Shown here: piece by piece, positions 51,272 to 60,454 of the stretch
Position numbering within the stretch: position 1 is the first letter of the stretch
Layout: every line of letters begins with the position of its first letter
From: Bacteroidales bacterium
GTDB lineage: Bacteria; Bacteroidota; Bacteroidia; Bacteroidales; Muribaculaceae
Length of the DNA stretch: 64,000 nucleotides
Reading direction: 5' to 3'
Assembly: GCA_003150235.1 (NCBI GenBank)
Contig: QAMW01000003.1
Location: 62,001-126,000, forward strand
Made by a program: the position numbers and the translations under genes
Notes under the pieces: generated by a model
Told to the model about the DNA's origin: nothing
What the model saw: the letters and a program-made list of their open reading frames with translations, nothing else
Database searches by the model: none

Positions 51272-52432
51272 TTACTTTTCCACGCCAAACTTGTAGACAC
51301 AATGGCTCGTGTAGGTTTGTCCCGGCTCAAGCCATGCCGACGGCCATTGGGGCTTGTTGGGGCTGTCGGGATAATGCTGTGTCTCGAGTGCCACGCCGCT
51401 GTTGCGCACGTATGCGATGCCCCCTTTGCCTTTGACCGTGCCGTCAAGGAAGTTGCCGGCATAGAATTGGATGCCCGGCTCGTCGGTGTACACCGACAGG
51501 GTGATACCCGTTTCGGGTGAATACATCTCCACGGCAAGCTTTTCCATGTCGCCGCCGGTGTTTAGCACCCAGTTATGGTCGTAACCGCCTCCATAGATTA
51601 CCTGTTGGTCGGTGATTGAGTCGCCGTAGCCGTCACCGATGGCGTGGCGTGTGGTGAAATCCATCGCCGTGCCCTGTACTGCTGTAATCTCGCCGGTGGT
51701 CATGAATGTAGAGTCGACCGGAGTGATGCTGTCGGCATTGATGTAAATGGTATTGTTGAGTATGTCGCGCGACGGGTCACCGTTAAGGTTGAAATAAGAA
51801 TGGTTGGTAAGGTTGACAGGCGTCTTTTTATCGGTTGTCGCGCTATATGATATATCTAATGAGTTGTCGGCAAGCAGACGGTAGGTCACTTCCGCGTTGA
51901 CATTTCCGGGGAAACCGTTGTCGCCGTCGGGCGATGCCATCGTGAGCGTCAGCGTCGAGTCGGTAGCCTCCTTGACGCCATATACCTTGTACTGCCAGCC
52001 CTGTGGACCGCCGTGGAGCGTATGACCGAAATTGTTGGTCGGAAGCTTGATGGTGTCACCGTCAACCACGATGATGCCGTGACCTATACGGTTGGCATAA
52101 CGGCCTATCGCGGCACCGAAGTCCGACAGGTTGTTTTCCGGGAAATATGCCTGAACACTGTCGAAGCCAAGCACAACATCCTGCATTTTCCCGGCGCGGT
52201 CAGGCACCATGATTGACACAATACGACCTCCGTAGTTAGTGATACACACCTCCATTCCCGAGGCGTTTTTGAGAGTGTAAAGCCCGGTCGGTTTGCCATC
52301 GACCTCGGCAAGAAACTTCGCGGGATCCAGACCCGATTCGGTCAGTTGCGGAGTATTGTTGCTCCGCCCGCATGCACTTAAAACTAAGATTGCGGCAGCT
52401 GCTGTAGCTGCACCGGTTTTCATGTTAAGCAT
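51272..52432 (-). CDS. galM: Aldose 1-epimerase (mutarotase), lipoprotein
   Basis: A 386-residue galactose-mutarotase-fold enzyme with a lipoprotein signal (MKTGAATAAAAILVLSAC, Cys21). Motifs are NYGGRIVSIMVPDRAG, GAAIGRYANRIG, NNFGHTLHGGPQGW (catalytic His), LTNHSYFNLNG (second His), GYDHNWVL and EPGIQFYAGNFL with the catalytic Glu. It interconverts anomers of arabinose or galactose, and the lipid anchor puts it in the envelope, ahead of the symporter. ATGs at 52432 and 52423 are both possible. The far-upstream ATG at 52507 lies before the promoter and is excluded. Confidence 0.9.
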   Translation of the reverse strand: MLNMKTGAATAAAAILVLSACGRSNNTPQLTESGLDPAKFLAEVDGKPTGLYTLKNASGMEVCITNYGGRIVSIMVPDRAGKMQDVVLGFDSVQAYFPENNLSDFGAAIGRYANRIGHGIIVVDGDTIKLPTNNFGHTLHGGPQGWQYKVYGVKEATDSTLTLTMASPDGDNGFPGNVNAEVTYRLLADNSLDISYSATTDKKTPVNLTNHSYFNLNGDPSRDILNNTIYINADSITPVDSTFMTTGEITAVQGTAMDFTTRHAIGDGYGDSITDQQVIYGGGYDHNWVLNTGGDMEKLAVEMYSPETGITLSVYTDEPGIQFYAGNFLDGTVKGKGGIAYVRNSGVALETQHYPDSPNKPQWPSAWLEPGQTYTSHCVYKFGVEK

Positions 52433-52464
52433 TTGGTTAGCAATTAATACATAATGAATGAGTG

Positions 52465-52496
52465 TAAAATTAACACCCATTTCCGTCACCACCAAA
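52465..52496 (-). promoter_or_regulatory. Promoter of the galM-symporter-araRDAB operon
   Basis: Minus-strand TTTG (52496-52493), 20 nt, TAATTTTA (52472-52465). I could not identify an AraR operator with confidence. Confidence 0.6.
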
Positions 52497-52523
52497 TTTT
52501 CCCACATGTTTTACAACATATCC

Positions 52524-52563
52524 CTGAAATCTCAAATCTGAAAACTGACAACTGACAACTCAC
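52524..52563. repeat. Family D short repeat words
   Basis: CTGAAATCTCAAATCTGAAA then ACTGACAACTGACAACTC words, followed by CACCCCTCACCCCTCAC. Confidence 0.7.
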
Positions 52564-52590
52564 CCCTCACCCCTCACAGCTCTAAATCCC

Positions 52591-52628
52591 CGCGTAGCCG
52601 TAGGGGCTGCTGGAAGGCAGCCCGCCAT
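52591..52628 (+). repeat. Family A (REP-like) hairpin
   Basis: GTAG foot, stem GGGCTGC/GCAGCCC (52604-52610 and 52617-52623), TGGAAG loop. Confidence 0.8.
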
Positions 52629-52642
52629 CACTCCAAGCCTCG

Positions 52643-52690
52643 CCTCGTAGCTGTAGGGGCGCCTGGAAGGGCGCCCGCCCCGCATCCCCA
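52643..52690 (+). repeat. Family A (REP-like) hairpin
   Basis: CTGTAG foot, stem GGGCGCC/GGCGCCC (52657-52663 and 52670-52676), TGGAAG loop, then CGCCCCGCATCCCC. Confidence 0.8.
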
Positions 52691-52704
52691 ACTTTTCCGA
52701 TAGG

Positions 52705-52800
52705 AAAAATCCAAATTTAGCCGGGGCGTTGAGCGTAGCGAAACCCCCGGACAGCATCCCCTCAATAAATCGTTTCCCGCAGGGAATCATCTCCCACCCA
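52705..52800. repeat. Family C element, left half only
   Basis: AAATCCAAATTTAGCCGGGG, CGTTGAGCGTAGCG and CCCGCAGGGAATCATC match the left arm of the full copies. No right arm follows. Confidence 0.65.
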
Positions 52801-52805
52801 AAAAA

Positions 52806-52850
52806 ATCTAAAAACTGAAATCTGACAACTGACAACTCTCAACTCACAAC
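52806..52850. repeat. Family D short repeat words
   Basis: AAAACTGAAATCTGACAACT, GACAACTCTCAACTCACAAC words running into the 3' end of the epimerase gene. Confidence 0.7.
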
Positions 52851-53987
52851 CCCTATCCCCGGGCGTTCACGCGGTATCTCCACCTTGCCATTGACAATCT
52901 TTGCCCCATCGAAGCAATCATTAGTTATCAGCAGGTTACCATCAAGGTCCGCCCACTTAGCAAGCGGTGCAAGCTGCGATGCCGCCGAGATGCCACACGA
53001 AGTCTCCGTCATGCACCCCAGCATCACATCCATCCCCAATGCCTGCGCAAGTTCAGCCATCTGCTTCGCCTCGCGCATACCGGTGCTCTTCATCAGCTTG
53101 ATATTGATGGCATCATACACCCCGTAGGCGCGCCGCACATCATCAAGACGCTGAAGAAACTCGTCGGCGACTATCGGCAGCGGCGAACGCTCCCGCAGCC
53201 ATGCCGTCTCGTCGACCATCTCCTTAGGCATCGGCTGCTCCACAAAGAGGCAGTTACGCTCCGCAAGCCAGTGACACATCTCCAGCGCATGATGCTTGTC
53301 GCTCCACCCCTGATTGACATCCACACATATCGGGCGCTCCGTCATGCTGCGTATCACCTCCACCGTCTCAGTGTCGTGGTCAAGCCCCATCTTCACCTTC
53401 AATATCTTGTAGGGCGACGCCTCCTCGACTTTTTGCCTCACTACCTCCGGCGTGTCTATGCCGATAGTAAACGAGGTATCAGGCGTATTTTCGGGCGACA
53501 GTCCCCATATCCTGTACCACGGCTGACCCATCAGCTTGCCAGTGAGGTCATGAAGGGCGATGTCGACCGACGCTTTCGCCGCGCGGTTGTCGGGTGCCCT
53601 CTTATCCATGTAGTCGTGAATCTCCGCGAGGCGGAACGGGTCGGCAAACTGACCCAGGTCAAGCGACGAAAGATACCTTGTCACCGACTCCACACTCTCG
53701 CCAAGATAAGGCGGCATCGATGCCTCGCCGTAGCCCGTCACGCCGTCAAGCTCTATCTTCACAAGCACGTCGGGGGTCGTCGTGCGACTGAACTTCGCCA
53801 GGTTAAACGAGTGGCGCAACTGCAATTCGTAAGGGGCAAACGACAGCTTCATCCGTCCCGCCCCGCTCGCCGTCTTAACCGGCTCATCTGCTGCCGAATA
53901 TGTAGCGGCAGCCGCAGTCATCCACTTCGGGACGGCAATCATCGCCGCTCCCATCATCGCTCCCTTGATAAATTCACGTCGGTCCAT
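52839..53987 (-). CDS. Dipeptide epimerase (L-Ala-D/L-Glu type), enolase superfamily, Tat-exported
   Basis: A 382-residue enzyme with an N-terminal twin-arginine signal (MDRREFIKGAMMGAAMIAVP). A capping domain (VTGYGEASMPPYLGES) and a (beta/alpha)8 barrel follow. The barrel has the acid/base lysine motif ILKVKMG, metal ligands in CVDVNQGW, FVEQPM and IVADEF, the second lysine in NIKLMKSTG, and a C-terminal MTETSCGIS. These match dipeptide epimerases that recycle murein peptides. Tat export suggests it works folded in the periplasm. An upstream ATG at 54026 lies before the promoter, and the ATG at 53987 is only 4 nt after the -7 box. Confidence 0.88.
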   Translation of the reverse strand: MDRREFIKGAMMGAAMIAVPKWMTAAAATYSAADEPVKTASGAGRMKLSFAPYELQLRHSFNLAKFSRTTTPDVLVKIELDGVTGYGEASMPPYLGESVESVTRYLSSLDLGQFADPFRLAEIHDYMDKRAPDNRAAKASVDIALHDLTGKLMGQPWYRIWGLSPENTPDTSFTIGIDTPEVVRQKVEEASPYKILKVKMGLDHDTETVEVIRSMTERPICVDVNQGWSDKHHALEMCHWLAERNCLFVEQPMPKEMVDETAWLRERSPLPIVADEFLQRLDDVRRAYGVYDAINIKLMKSTGMREAKQMAELAQALGMDVMLGCMTETSCGISAASQLAPLAKWADLDGNLLITNDCFDGAKIVNGKVEIPRERPGIGVVS

Positions 53988-53991
53988 ACCG

Positions 53992-54021
53992 CAAATATAA
54001 CACATCTCCCCCATTCCCAAA
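53992..54021 (-). promoter_or_regulatory. Promoter of the dipeptide epimerase gene
   Basis: Minus-strand TTTG (54021-54018), 18 nt, TATATTTG (53999-53992), 4 nt before the ATG; a leaderless mRNA is predicted. Confidence 0.7.
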
Positions 54022-54121
54022 AACAAAACTCACCACAATCACCCCCACACCGGGATACAGATAGACCTATGCTCAGAAAAGACGGAGAAGTTGTCAGTTA
54101 AGAGTTCGTCAGTTTTCAGAT

Positions 54122-54208
54122 AGGGTCGTTAAAGTCCCTAAGGTCTCTTCTCTAAAGTCGTTAAAGTCCCTATGGTCTCTAAAGTCCCTAAAGCCGTTAA
54201 AGACCCGC
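54122..54208. repeat. TAAAGTCCCTAAGGTCTC-type tandem words
   Basis: Degenerate repeats of TTAAAGTCCCTA and GGTCTCTAAAG. The 657-bp gap 53988-54644 is otherwise made of family A, C and D repeats; no ORF is credible there. Confidence 0.65.
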
Positions 54209-54242
54209 TACACGCCGACAACCGAAATGCCCCAACCCCTCA

Positions 54243-54290
54243 CCGCGTAGCTGTAGGGGCTGCTGGAAGGCAGCCCGCCCCGCATCCCCC
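54243..54290 (+). repeat. Family A (REP-like) hairpin
   Basis: CTGTAG foot, stem GGGCTGC/GCAGCCC (54257-54263 and 54270-54276), TGGAAG loop, then CGCCCCGCATCCCC. Confidence 0.8.
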
Positions 54291-54292
54291 GA

Positions 54293-54388
54293 CTTTTCCG
54301 ATAGGAAAAATCCAAATTTAGCCGGGCGGTTGAGCGTAGCGAACCCCCCGGCTACACAAAGATTATCCCTGACGGGAAACCAATCCCC
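54293..54388. repeat. Family C element, left half only
   Basis: AAATCCAAATTTAGCCGGGC, GGTTGAGCGTAGCG and CCCTGACGGGAAACC words; right arm absent. Confidence 0.6.
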
Positions 54389-54422
54389 ACCCTCTGAAAA
54401 CTGATAACTTTTTGTCCACACC

Positions 54423-54468
54423 GCGTAGCTGTAGGGTCGCCTGGAAGGGCGACCGCCCCGCATCCCCA
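54423..54468 (+). repeat. Family A (REP-like) hairpin
   Basis: CTGTAG foot, stem GGTCGCC/GGCGACC (54435-54441 and 54448-54454), TGGAAG loop, then GCCCCGCATCCCC. Confidence 0.8.
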
Positions 54469-54514
54469 ACGGCTTCGGGGTTATAAAATGACCTTAAGGT
54501 CCTTCGAGCCCTTC

Positions 54515-54590
54515 GAGACCCTAAAGACTCACAACTGAAAACTGACGACTGAAAACTGACAACTGACAACTGGAATCTGACAACTCCCCA
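54515..54590. repeat. Family D short repeat words
   Basis: AACTGAAAACTGACGACTG, AAAACTGACAACTGACAACT and GGAATCTGACAACTC words. Confidence 0.7.
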
Positions 54591-54591
54591 C

Positions 54592-54625
54592 AAAAAAGCG
54601 CGACTCCGAATGGGAACCGCGCTTT
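54592..54625 (-). terminator. Terminator of the 54645 gene
   Basis: Minus-strand AAAGCGCG (54625-54618) / CGCGCTTT (54602-54595) followed by TTT. Confidence 0.75.
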
Positions 54626-54644
54626 ATATCGCGTAAGCCTATGA

Positions 54645-55373
54645 TTATTTCTTGGCTGCATTCACATGGCGACACGCCACATGATTCACGATGTTCATGC
54701 TATCCTGCTTTGCCACGCTTTCCATCTTCACTCCTTCCGGAGTGACAGCATCACCATATTTCACACTTCCGAGAAGCTTGTGGAGATACTCATCTTTCTT
54801 CGCCATCCCTTCATCGGTCGTAATTACCTTCATGAGCAACGCGGGATGCGCATATTTCCGAAGATAGACTCCTGTACAATTAGCATATTTCCCCATGTAT
54901 GGCTCAGGAAGCCTCATGTCGTAGATATATGCCACATCGGCATTTCCATACTGCGACATGTCATCAAGCTGAATTTTCCTGATGCTACTGCTTACATCTT
55001 TATCGCTATCCCCCAAAGCCGCATGAAGTTCGCGTTCCAGAGTGCCATGCAGCATCGGTATGGTTGACGAGACCACCGGATAGAGCAACACACCCTCCCC
55101 GCTGTCCGACTCAAGTGTCACGGGATGCAGCGCAATCACGCGGTCACTTTCATACAACGCGTCACTCGGCTTGTAATTCTTGTTGACGACAAGTACGTCG
55201 ACACCATCCTTGTCAACAACGTGAAATCCCTGCGGATACACGATGCTCACATCAGTCGCCGTGGCATTACCTCCATCCAAACCTTGATAACACTTGTCAA
55301 ATACCTCATTTTGTGCCTGTACGCTTCCCATAAAAAAGACAATCCCGGCAACTAAAAAACCTCTTCTTTTCAT
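54645..55373 (-). CDS. Exported protein of unknown function
   Basis: A 242-residue protein with a signal peptide (MKRRGFLVAGIVFFMGSVQAQ). I do not recognise the family. The mature part is an alpha/beta protein with the strands DVSIVYPQGFHVVDKDGVDVLVVN, RVIALHPVTLESDSGEGVLLYPVVSS, a region NADVAYIYDMRLPEP, and a possible C-terminal cysteine near the last residues (NHVACRHVNAAKK). The frame opens at 55439, but a TATATTTG box at 55402-55409 and the signal peptide place the start at 55373. It is monocistronic with its own terminator. Confidence 0.8.
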   Translation of the reverse strand: MKRRGFLVAGIVFFMGSVQAQNEVFDKCYQGLDGGNATATDVSIVYPQGFHVVDKDGVDVLVVNKNYKPSDALYESDRVIALHPVTLESDSGEGVLLYPVVSSTIPMLHGTLERELHAALGDSDKDVSSSIRKIQLDDMSQYGNADVAYIYDMRLPEPYMGKYANCTGVYLRKYAHPALLMKVITTDEGMAKKDEYLHKLLGSVKYGDAVTPEGVKMESVAKQDSMNIVNHVACRHVNAAKK

Positions 55374-55401
55374 CGTATCTATATATATATCAATAATTTC
55401 A

Positions 55402-55409
55402 CAAATATA
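55402..55409 (-). promoter_or_regulatory. Promoter -7 box of the 54645 gene
   Basis: TATATTTG on the minus strand; leader of about 22 nt. Confidence 0.55.
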
Positions 55410-55589
55410 ACATCTCCAATCCATTTTTACAAACCCCATCTAAAAAAATAAACTCTCGACATCCCACGAAAGATTCCAATAGGAAGTGCAACTGGCATTT
55501 CCTCACTCCTCCTCAGGGGAAGGCCGCGCGCCGAGGGGGCTGGGTAAGCCCCCGTTGAGGGCAACGCCGATTAATGTATTTTTCACCAG

Positions 55590-56630
55590 AAATTACCTGC
55601 AACACAAAAAAGGAGACCGAAGTCTCCCTGCGATTAAGTAACTTTGTGTTGGTAAAATGAAATATAATCACCTAACCGCGGAGCAAAGATACACAATAGA
55701 CGTGTTACTCCGGCAAAAAAAGAGCAGAAAAGAGATTGCGCAGACCATAGGAGTGTCGCAATCTACCCTCTGCAGAGAGTTGAAGCGCAACAGTGGTCAA
55801 CGCGGCTACCACTGGCAAAAGGCGCAGGTAAAAGCCGCTGACCGGCAGCGACGGTTGCAGAACTACAGGAGTCTAACGCTTGAAATACGTAATTTTATCC
55901 GCATTAAGATGCGTGAGGAACAATGGTCCCCGGCTCAGATTGCAGGATGGTTACGTAAGCAAGGCAGGAAAAGTGTCTGCGTGGAAACGATTTATGCCTA
56001 CATCCGTACGGACAAAGATAATGGAGGGGATCTATGGAAGCATTGTCGCCATCAGCTCAAACATCGAAAGCGTCAGGTCTCGGCTCCGTATGTGGCAGTA
56101 CAGGACCGCACTATGATCGATGACCGTCCGGCTGAATGGGATGGCTCCACACCGGGTGATTTCGAGATGGACACAATTGTCGGAAAGGATGGCAAGGGAG
56201 CAATCGTGACATTGGTCGAAAGGAATACCAACTTTACGCTGGCACGTAAACTGCCACAGGGAAAGAATGCCAAGGCTCTGGCGCAGACAGTCATTCTCAT
56301 GCTGCTGCCTTATATAGGCAAAATCAGGTCGATAACCACCGATAACGGCAGTGAGTTTGCCGAGCATCTGCTCATAGCCAAGCGACTGAGAACCAAAATA
56401 TTTTTTGCGCATCCTTATTCTTCCTGGGAAAAGGGTTGTATCGAATACCACAACAAATTAATAAGGCAATACATCCCAAAAGGAACGGACTTTGATTCTA
56501 TATCTGACGAAATGCTCAAGGAGATTATCATTAAAATAAACAGACGACCGAGGTTGAAGCTTGGTTTTTCAACCCCCGTCGCCGAGTTCTTCAAATTTAT
56601 TGCCTAATTTTGCACTTGCAGGTAGAATCT
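55590..56630 (+). mobile_element. IS30-family insertion sequence
   Basis: Terminal inverted repeats are imperfect: TTACCTGCAACACAAAA from 55593 on the left, and the complement of TTTTGCACTTGCAGGTAGAA (56608-56627) on the right. Nine core bases (TACCTGCAA) are identical. The element is about 1.04 kb with one transposase gene. I could not identify a target duplication with certainty, so the ends are accurate only to a few bases. It ends just 3' of the broken receptor gene. Confidence 0.8.
55657..56607 (+). CDS. IS30-family transposase
   Basis: A 316-residue DDE transposase. The N-terminal helix-turn-helix has HLTAEQRYTIDVLLRQKKSRKEIAQTIGVSQSTLCRELKRNSG, the IS30 signature. The middle part has IRTDKDNGGDLWKHCRHQ. 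The catalytic triad is Asp172 (GDFEMDTIVG), Asp229 (ITTDNGSEF) and Glu263 (GCIEYHNKLIRQYIPKG). All three residues and both termini are present, so it appears intact. A TAACTTTG box at 55639-55646 lies 10 nt before the ATG. Confidence 0.95.
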   Translation: MKYNHLTAEQRYTIDVLLRQKKSRKEIAQTIGVSQSTLCRELKRNSGQRGYHWQKAQVKAADRQRRLQNYRSLTLEIRNFIRIKMREEQWSPAQIAGWLRKQGRKSVCVETIYAYIRTDKDNGGDLWKHCRHQLKHRKRQVSAPYVAVQDRTMIDDRPAEWDGSTPGDFEMDTIVGKDGKGAIVTLVERNTNFTLARKLPQGKNAKALAQTVILMLLPYIGKIRSITTDNGSEFAEHLLIAKRLRTKIFFAHPYSSWEKGCIEYHNKLIRQYIPKGTDFDSISDEMLKEIIIKINRRPRLKLGFSTPVAEFFKFIA

Positions 56631-56637
56631 GCGAGGT

Positions 56638-59177
56638 TTATTTTAGGATGGCGGAACCTGCACCTTCCTGCGCTCCGATTTCATTGTCGCGACGCACTTT
56701 CTTCCCATAGCCAAACGTATAAATCAAACTGACCCGAATGCACGGACGATAACTCGAAGTATGTTCAATAAGTTTTTCTGAATATAGCGGTGTCGAATAC
56801 CGCCAGCTAATAACCGAGGATTTATTATTGAAAAAGTTGTTTGCCACAACACGTATATTCCAATTATTGTTTGCCCATCCGAAAGCCACGTTATAATAAT
56901 CATGACCCTTATATTTCGCGCCGACCGTAGACAAGAAACCTACTCCCGGAGAGCTATACTGAGCCTGACAATAAAGATTACACCAATAATATGTAACATC
57001 GATCCACGCATGTAAAGGATTATGCGTCACATTATAGAGACCTTTTACTCGCATAAAATACCATACAGGAGAAATTGATAGCTGAAGATTGCCATCTAAT
57101 AATGTAAGCCTTGACGAAGCGCCCACGCAACCGTTGATATAATAATCAACCCCGTTATTCCAACTCCTTAACAGCGCCTTCCCGCCATCATACAACCGAT
57201 AATCGATGACTTGTGGCGTGAATCTCACATTAAACTGACTGAACGCATTCAATGCAAACTTATTTGACGGGAAAAATGAATAGGAGAAATCAGCGTCAAC
57301 CGACCGGGAATTCTTCAAGTCGGGATTTCCGGTAATATACATCAGTTCGTTTTCTCTCAGGACAGTGGTGGTCATTTCCGATACTCCGGCTGAAAAAGTC
57401 GCGTACTGCAAAAATACACCTAAGCGGTTTTTGGGATTGAATGTATATGTAAGATTCAGATGCGCAAACGGATACACATCATCATTCTTTAATCCGCTTA
57501 TATTAGTGTGTTCCCAAACTAAACCACCATCAGCGTTTACTCCCCACTTGCCGTTATTGAAATTATAACCCGCCATCCAGGTATAAAAATCCTGGCTAAA
57601 CTTATCATAATAAGCATAATTACCGCTATATCTAATCCAATTCATCCGAGCATGCTTTTTGAACCGAAACAACATTGAATTGCTTCTACTAAACTGCTTA
57701 TTAAGACTGACATTTACTCGATAATCGATTGCATTTTCTTTCGCATACCTATTGATAGAGACTCTCTCGATTTTATCTGTATTGCGATTACGGTGGGTAT
57801 AGCTAAAACTCGAGCTTACATCAAACGACCATCCTGACCGAATGGCAAAGAAATAAGACCCCTCATACACAACTCCATTATTTCGGAATTTACTCCCTGT
57901 ATAATATTCACCGGTTTCTTTTGGCAAGGAGGAATATGTCAATGTGCCGGTTTCATCTCCTTTATAATCATTATGAAAGAAGCCCACCGTATTGTTAATC
58001 TGGGTTTTATCAGCGACATATAGAGCACGGAAAGAGACCGGATAGGAATTATTTTTTGATTTGGAATTTCCAAGAGTCAGATTTCTGTCGACCTTATATT
58101 TATCTCCATTCTCATCAGCAAGAGTATAGACCGATTCAATCGAATTTCCCTCATCACGTCGCTTATAATTTGACGTCCCTGCATAAAAATCGTAGGTCAT
58201 CTTTTTATAGACAAACTTGGAGTAGATATTTGCCTCATTCGACAGCCCCGTCAGGAAACTTTCATACGCCGAAGCTTTGGTATATCGCCATATACATATT
58301 CCTGCACGATGATATTAATGACTCTTTGCGCCCCGCGAAAACGCGGGTCAATCGGAAATTCAAGATATTCCACCCGGCGCACATCGGTAGTGCGAAGCCC
58401 AGTGATATCCTCCGACGTGGCAGCCACATAATTTATAAATATCTCCACGGTCTTCCCGAGATTATCGGACACACTCCCGGTAACGCGGTCGATTTTTATC
58501 TGCGGAATAGCCATGTGACAGAGCAAATCAATGGCATTCTGGGCGGCACGACGCTGATTGCCGGTGGGAAGATACACCGTGCGGTCGGAATAAGCGAGAG
58601 CGTTTGCCGCCTCCACGCTCACTGCCTTTAACTGCACCGGCAACGGCTGCATTATCACAGTACCGAGAGTGAAATCGTCACATTTATGATATGTCGGCAT
58701 ATAACCGAGACAGGTAAATTTGGCGATAACTTCCTTCTTATCGCATGGGATAGCAAACCGTCCCCTGTCATCAGCTATACCATAGGTAATCACAGTGGAA
58801 TCTTTAGGAGCGAGCAACAACACCGAGGCACCGGCAACAGTCTCGCCATCGGGACCCGACAATCGCCCGGTATAACAATATTTGCCGTGCTGCAATGCTT
58901 CCACATAAAAATCATCACCTTTCCTGACCACCGATATAGGATTAAGCCCTATCGTCTGACGTATCGCCTCATAGGCATCATCTGTATCTATGCGTGCCGA
59001 TGTCCGATAGGTTTCAAGTTCATTGTATATAAAACTTATTTTCAATGACTGATGATCACTTCCAATCTGAGATAAAGCCTGCGAAACAGGAATGGAATCA
59101 AATTTATAAGAAAATTCAGCGGCACATACCGACACAACTGTCAGCATGAACGCAACAAGCGCGATAATGTGTTTCAT
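56638..59177 (-). pseudogene. Outer-membrane beta-barrel receptor (STN + CarboxypepD_reg-like + plug + OMP_b-brl), broken by a -1 frameshift
   Basis: Two adjacent frames make one receptor. The first (59177 to a stop at 58251) has a signal peptide, an STN signalling domain (FDSIPVSQALSQIGSDHQSLKIS), a carboxypeptidase-like regulatory domain (GRLSGPDGETVAGASVLLLAP) and most of a plug domain (VEYLEFPIDPRFRGAQRVINIIV). The barrel continues in another frame to 56638. At about 58286 one G appears to be missing (GGCGATATACC). Restoring it reads VYGGYTKASAYESF straight into FVYKKMTYDFYAG, giving 846 residues. Sigma and anti-sigma genes lie immediately upstream. It is a recent disablement or a sequencing error; ligand unknown. 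Confidence 0.87.
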
Positions 59178-59179
59178 AG

Positions 59180-59827
59180 TTATTCAACGATTAGGATATT
59201 TCCGTTGTTACGGATATTTATCTGTTCAAATGTGTTAAGTTCATCCACAAGCGACTCAAGAGGCTGTGTCATATCTAACCGATAATAAAGTCGCAGACTC
59301 TTTGAACGGTCACTTTCAAACACCACATCTACCCCGTAATGCTCACCAATCACCGCCAATATGGAATCAATCGGTTCATTGTCAAACAATACCGGGGATT
59401 TGTCTACCGTCATTGAATCAGGCGTATCGCCTGATTCAATGACCGATGCCTCTGTCACGATTACCGATACAGCGGTATCATTATCATGACTTTGGGAATC
59501 TCCGGAAGGATAGCTGATTTTCATGGCTACGCCAAGTGCCACGGCAACAAGCGATGACACGACGATAACGGCAATCGAGGCGGCACGATGCATGGTAAAA
59601 ATATTGCGGCGCGATGAGAAATGATTTGCAGAAAATCTATGCCATTCCTCCTCAACATCAATCTCCTTGACATCAGCACGGTATTCCACACTTGAGGTTG
59701 TCAGACACAACAGACGATATATCTCCGCCACCTCCGGATCGGAAAGCAGCTCTTCCACTTTTTCAGGGGGATATTTTTCAGGATGTTCGATTACATCAAA
59801 CACGAGTCGGTATTTATCCATTTCCAT
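59180..59827 (-). CDS. Anti-sigma-like protein with DUF4974 domain, FecR core missing
   Basis: A 215-residue membrane protein. The N-terminal cytosolic part (about 1-80) would bind the sigma factor, with one transmembrane helix (about 83-105, AASIAVIVVSSLVAVALGVAM). An acidic linker and a C-terminal DUF4974/STN-like domain follow (PIDSILAVIGEHYGVDVVFES ... IRNNGNILIVE). Standard FecR proteins of Bacteroidetes also have a central FecR domain, which is not present. It overlaps the sigma gene by 14 bp and is 2 nt from the receptor gene, forming a sigma/anti-sigma/receptor cassette. Confidence 0.82.
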   Translation of the reverse strand: MEMDKYRLVFDVIEHPEKYPPEKVEELLSDPEVAEIYRLLCLTTSSVEYRADVKEIDVEEEWHRFSANHFSSRRNIFTMHRAASIAVIVVSSLVAVALGVAMKISYPSGDSQSHDNDTAVSVIVTEASVIESGDTPDSMTVDKSPVLFDNEPIDSILAVIGEHYGVDVVFESDRSKSLRLYYRLDMTQPLESLVDELNTFEQINIRNNGNILIVE

Positions 59828-60308
59828 TCTGTCTTAATTTTTTACGTATTAATTCAAGTGCATGACGAAGATCTTTGAACACGGCATTCTGACTCACATT
59901 CATCTCTTCAGCGATATCGGCAAACTTCATCCCTGAAGAAAATCTTAACTCAATCACTCTCCTGCCTTGTTCCGACAGGTCATTGCCTATGATGGAGTCA
60001 ATCTCTGACAAAGTATCTTCGTAAGATTCATCCCTTTCATCATAATCCTCCATGTCAAGAAAATACGCATTGACTATACGGTCATGAAGGTCATCATCAC
60101 GGATGATATTAAGACACCGGTTGCGTACCGAAGCAAGAAGATACCCTGCAGAAACGGATGTGTCGGGCGGAGTATAAAGGATTGCCGCAAACACATCATG
60201 CACCACATCGCGCGCAAGCTCCCCGTCATGAAGAAGCGATCGGGCAAGCCGGTACATCGGTTCATAATGAGCCTTGAAAAGCTTTTCTATTTCATCTTTG
60301 TTCGTCAT
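59814..60308 (-). CDS. ECF-type RNA polymerase sigma-70 factor
   Basis: A 164-residue ECF sigma factor. Region 2 is at about 10-75 (LFKAHYEPMYRLARSLLHDGELARDVVHDVFAAI; ASVRNRCLNIIRD). Region 4 is at about 105-160 (LSEQGRRVIELRFSSGMKFADIAEEMNVSQNAVFKDLRHALELIRKKL). It would transcribe its own locus when the receptor and anti-sigma are triggered. The frame extends to 60428, but a TATATTTG box at 60378-60385 lies within that extension, so the start is 60308, giving a 60-nt leader. That leader can fold into a CACTTT/AAAGTG hairpin. Confidence 0.92.
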   Translation of the reverse strand: MTNKDEIEKLFKAHYEPMYRLARSLLHDGELARDVVHDVFAAILYTPPDTSVSAGYLLASVRNRCLNIIRDDDLHDRIVNAYFLDMEDYDERDESYEDTLSEIDSIIGNDLSEQGRRVIELRFSSGMKFADIAEEMNVSQNAVFKDLRHALELIRKKLRQNGNG

Positions 60309-60377
60309 ACATCCATTAAGACACGGAACTTTGAAAAAACTAAACCCCCACTTTGAAAAAAGTGAGGGAAAAGCATA

Positions 60378-60385
60378 CAAATATA
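60378..60385 (-). promoter_or_regulatory. Promoter -7 box of the sigma/anti-sigma/receptor operon
   Basis: TATATTTG on the minus strand, about 70 nt before the sigma ATG. Confidence 0.55.
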
Positions 60386-60454
60386 CGAAAATCTGTCGAA
60401 AATGGTCAGAAGGAATCCAAGTAGTCACGTCATCATTGGCTGTCTGCGTCAGGG

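Noticed and set aside
55580..56640. Target-site duplication of the IS30 element
   Set aside because: Flanks outside the inverted repeats (AGAAAT left, GAATCT right) do not give a convincing duplication, so exact ends are not claimed.
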